Shown piece by piece: positions 6,883-7,080 of a DNA stretch of 7,080 nt (position 1 is its first letter; the number at the start of each line of letters is the position of its first letter). Under the pieces are notes generated by a model, which worked only from the letters and a program-made list of their open reading frames with translations, was not told the origin of the DNA and ran no database searches. A program made the position numbers and the translations under genes. This DNA is from Pseudomonadota bacterium (GTDB taxonomy: Bacteria; Pseudomonadota; Gammaproteobacteria; Xanthomonadales; Rhodanobacteraceae): assembly GCA_021783385.1 (NCBI GenBank), contig JAJXTX010000131.1, positions 1 through 7,080 of the forward strand, written 5' to 3'.

Positions 6883-7080
6883 GCGTCGAAGCCTGGGCCG
6901 GTGGGTGATGTGGGGTTTGCTGCTGGGTGGCATCGCCAGTGCGCAGGCGACGACGCCGAAAACGCCGCTGGCGCCGACCGTGCTGGTGCTGGGTGACTCG
7001 CTCTCGGCTGCGCACAACATACCCATCGAGTACGGCTGGGTGAGCCTGCTGGATGCGCGTCTGCGCAAGATGGTGCCGAA
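6881..7080 (+). CDS. tesA: Arylesterase / acyl-CoA thioesterase I TesA, 3' end missing
   Basis: The first 66 residues of a secreted SGNH/GDSL hydrolase; E. coli TesA is a periplasmic thioesterase I, protease I and lysophospholipase L1 of about 200 aa, so roughly two thirds is outside the window. Residues 1-23 form a signal peptide: basic MRRSLGR, hydrophobic WVMWGLLLGGIAS, and cleavage after AQA (21-23). The mature part starts TTPKTPLAPTVLVLGDSLSAAHN, with the GDSL block at 38-41 and nucleophile Ser40, then an IEYGWVSLLDARL helix as in TesA. The SGNH Gly, Asn and the catalytic Asp/His lie past the window end. The start has a good ribosome site (GGGAAG, 6867-6872). The divergent arrangement with ybbA-ybbP is the same as in E. 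coli, supporting the assignment. Its promoter must lie inside ybbA; TAACAT at 6840-6845 preceded by TGC resembles an extended -10, but no -35 goes with it. Confidence 0.92.

Noticed and set aside
6883..7068. N-terminal extension of YbbA to an upstream start at 7068
   Set aside because: It would be antisense to the tesA signal peptide and GDSL block, and known YbbA proteins start close to the position of the ATG at 6882.

Overview
The window looks like ordinary chromosome from a high-GC gammaproteobacterium. The small-gene neighbourhoods (thiL-pgpA; tesA divergent from ybbA-ybbP), the protein sequences and a REP-type inverted repeat are most like Xanthomonadales, probably Rhodanobacter, Dyella or a relative. 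That placement is inference from recalled family resemblance, not from a search. Most of the window is about 67-80% GC where I counted by hand. One stretch, 3301-3600, is only about 54% GC.

Layout. (1) 1-1309, plus strand: the 3' part of thiL (thiamine-monophosphate kinase, its N-terminus lying outside the window) overlaps pgpA (phosphatidylglycerophosphatase A) by an ATGA stop/start. This is the tail of the common nusB-thiL-pgpA type of operon. (2) 1331-2467, minus strand: a polytopic transporter of the ArsB/NhaD/CitMHS ion-transporter superfamily, converging on pgpA with a 21-base gap. (3) 2505-2577: a pair of inverted 22-base REP-like repeats in the only gap between the transporter and the next gene. 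(4) 2589-3218, minus strand: a glutathione S-transferase-like protein. (5) 3282-3587, minus strand: a small unrecognised two-helix membrane protein in the low-GC patch, preceded by a 113-base gap with a possible promoter. (6) 3701-6882, minus strand: ybbP and ybbA, an ABC permease and ATPase pair joined by another ATGA overlap. (7) 6881-7080, plus strand: the 5' end of tesA (GDSL esterase/thioesterase I). Its start codon overlaps that of ybbA in a CATG, so the two genes are transcribed back to back with no gap.

Working together: thiL (thiamine diphosphate synthesis) and pgpA (phosphatidylglycerol synthesis) are housekeeping genes that share a transcript but not a pathway. YbbA and YbbP form one inner-membrane ABC complex of the MacB/LolCDE type. 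TesA is a periplasmic hydrolase conserved next to that complex in E. coli as well. The transporter, the GST and the small membrane protein have no evident common pathway.

I did not find a convincing new biological system here. The items most worth a second look are the low-GC orphan membrane gene, the CATG-overlapping divergent starts of tesA/ybbA, and the REP pair with its competing hairpin.
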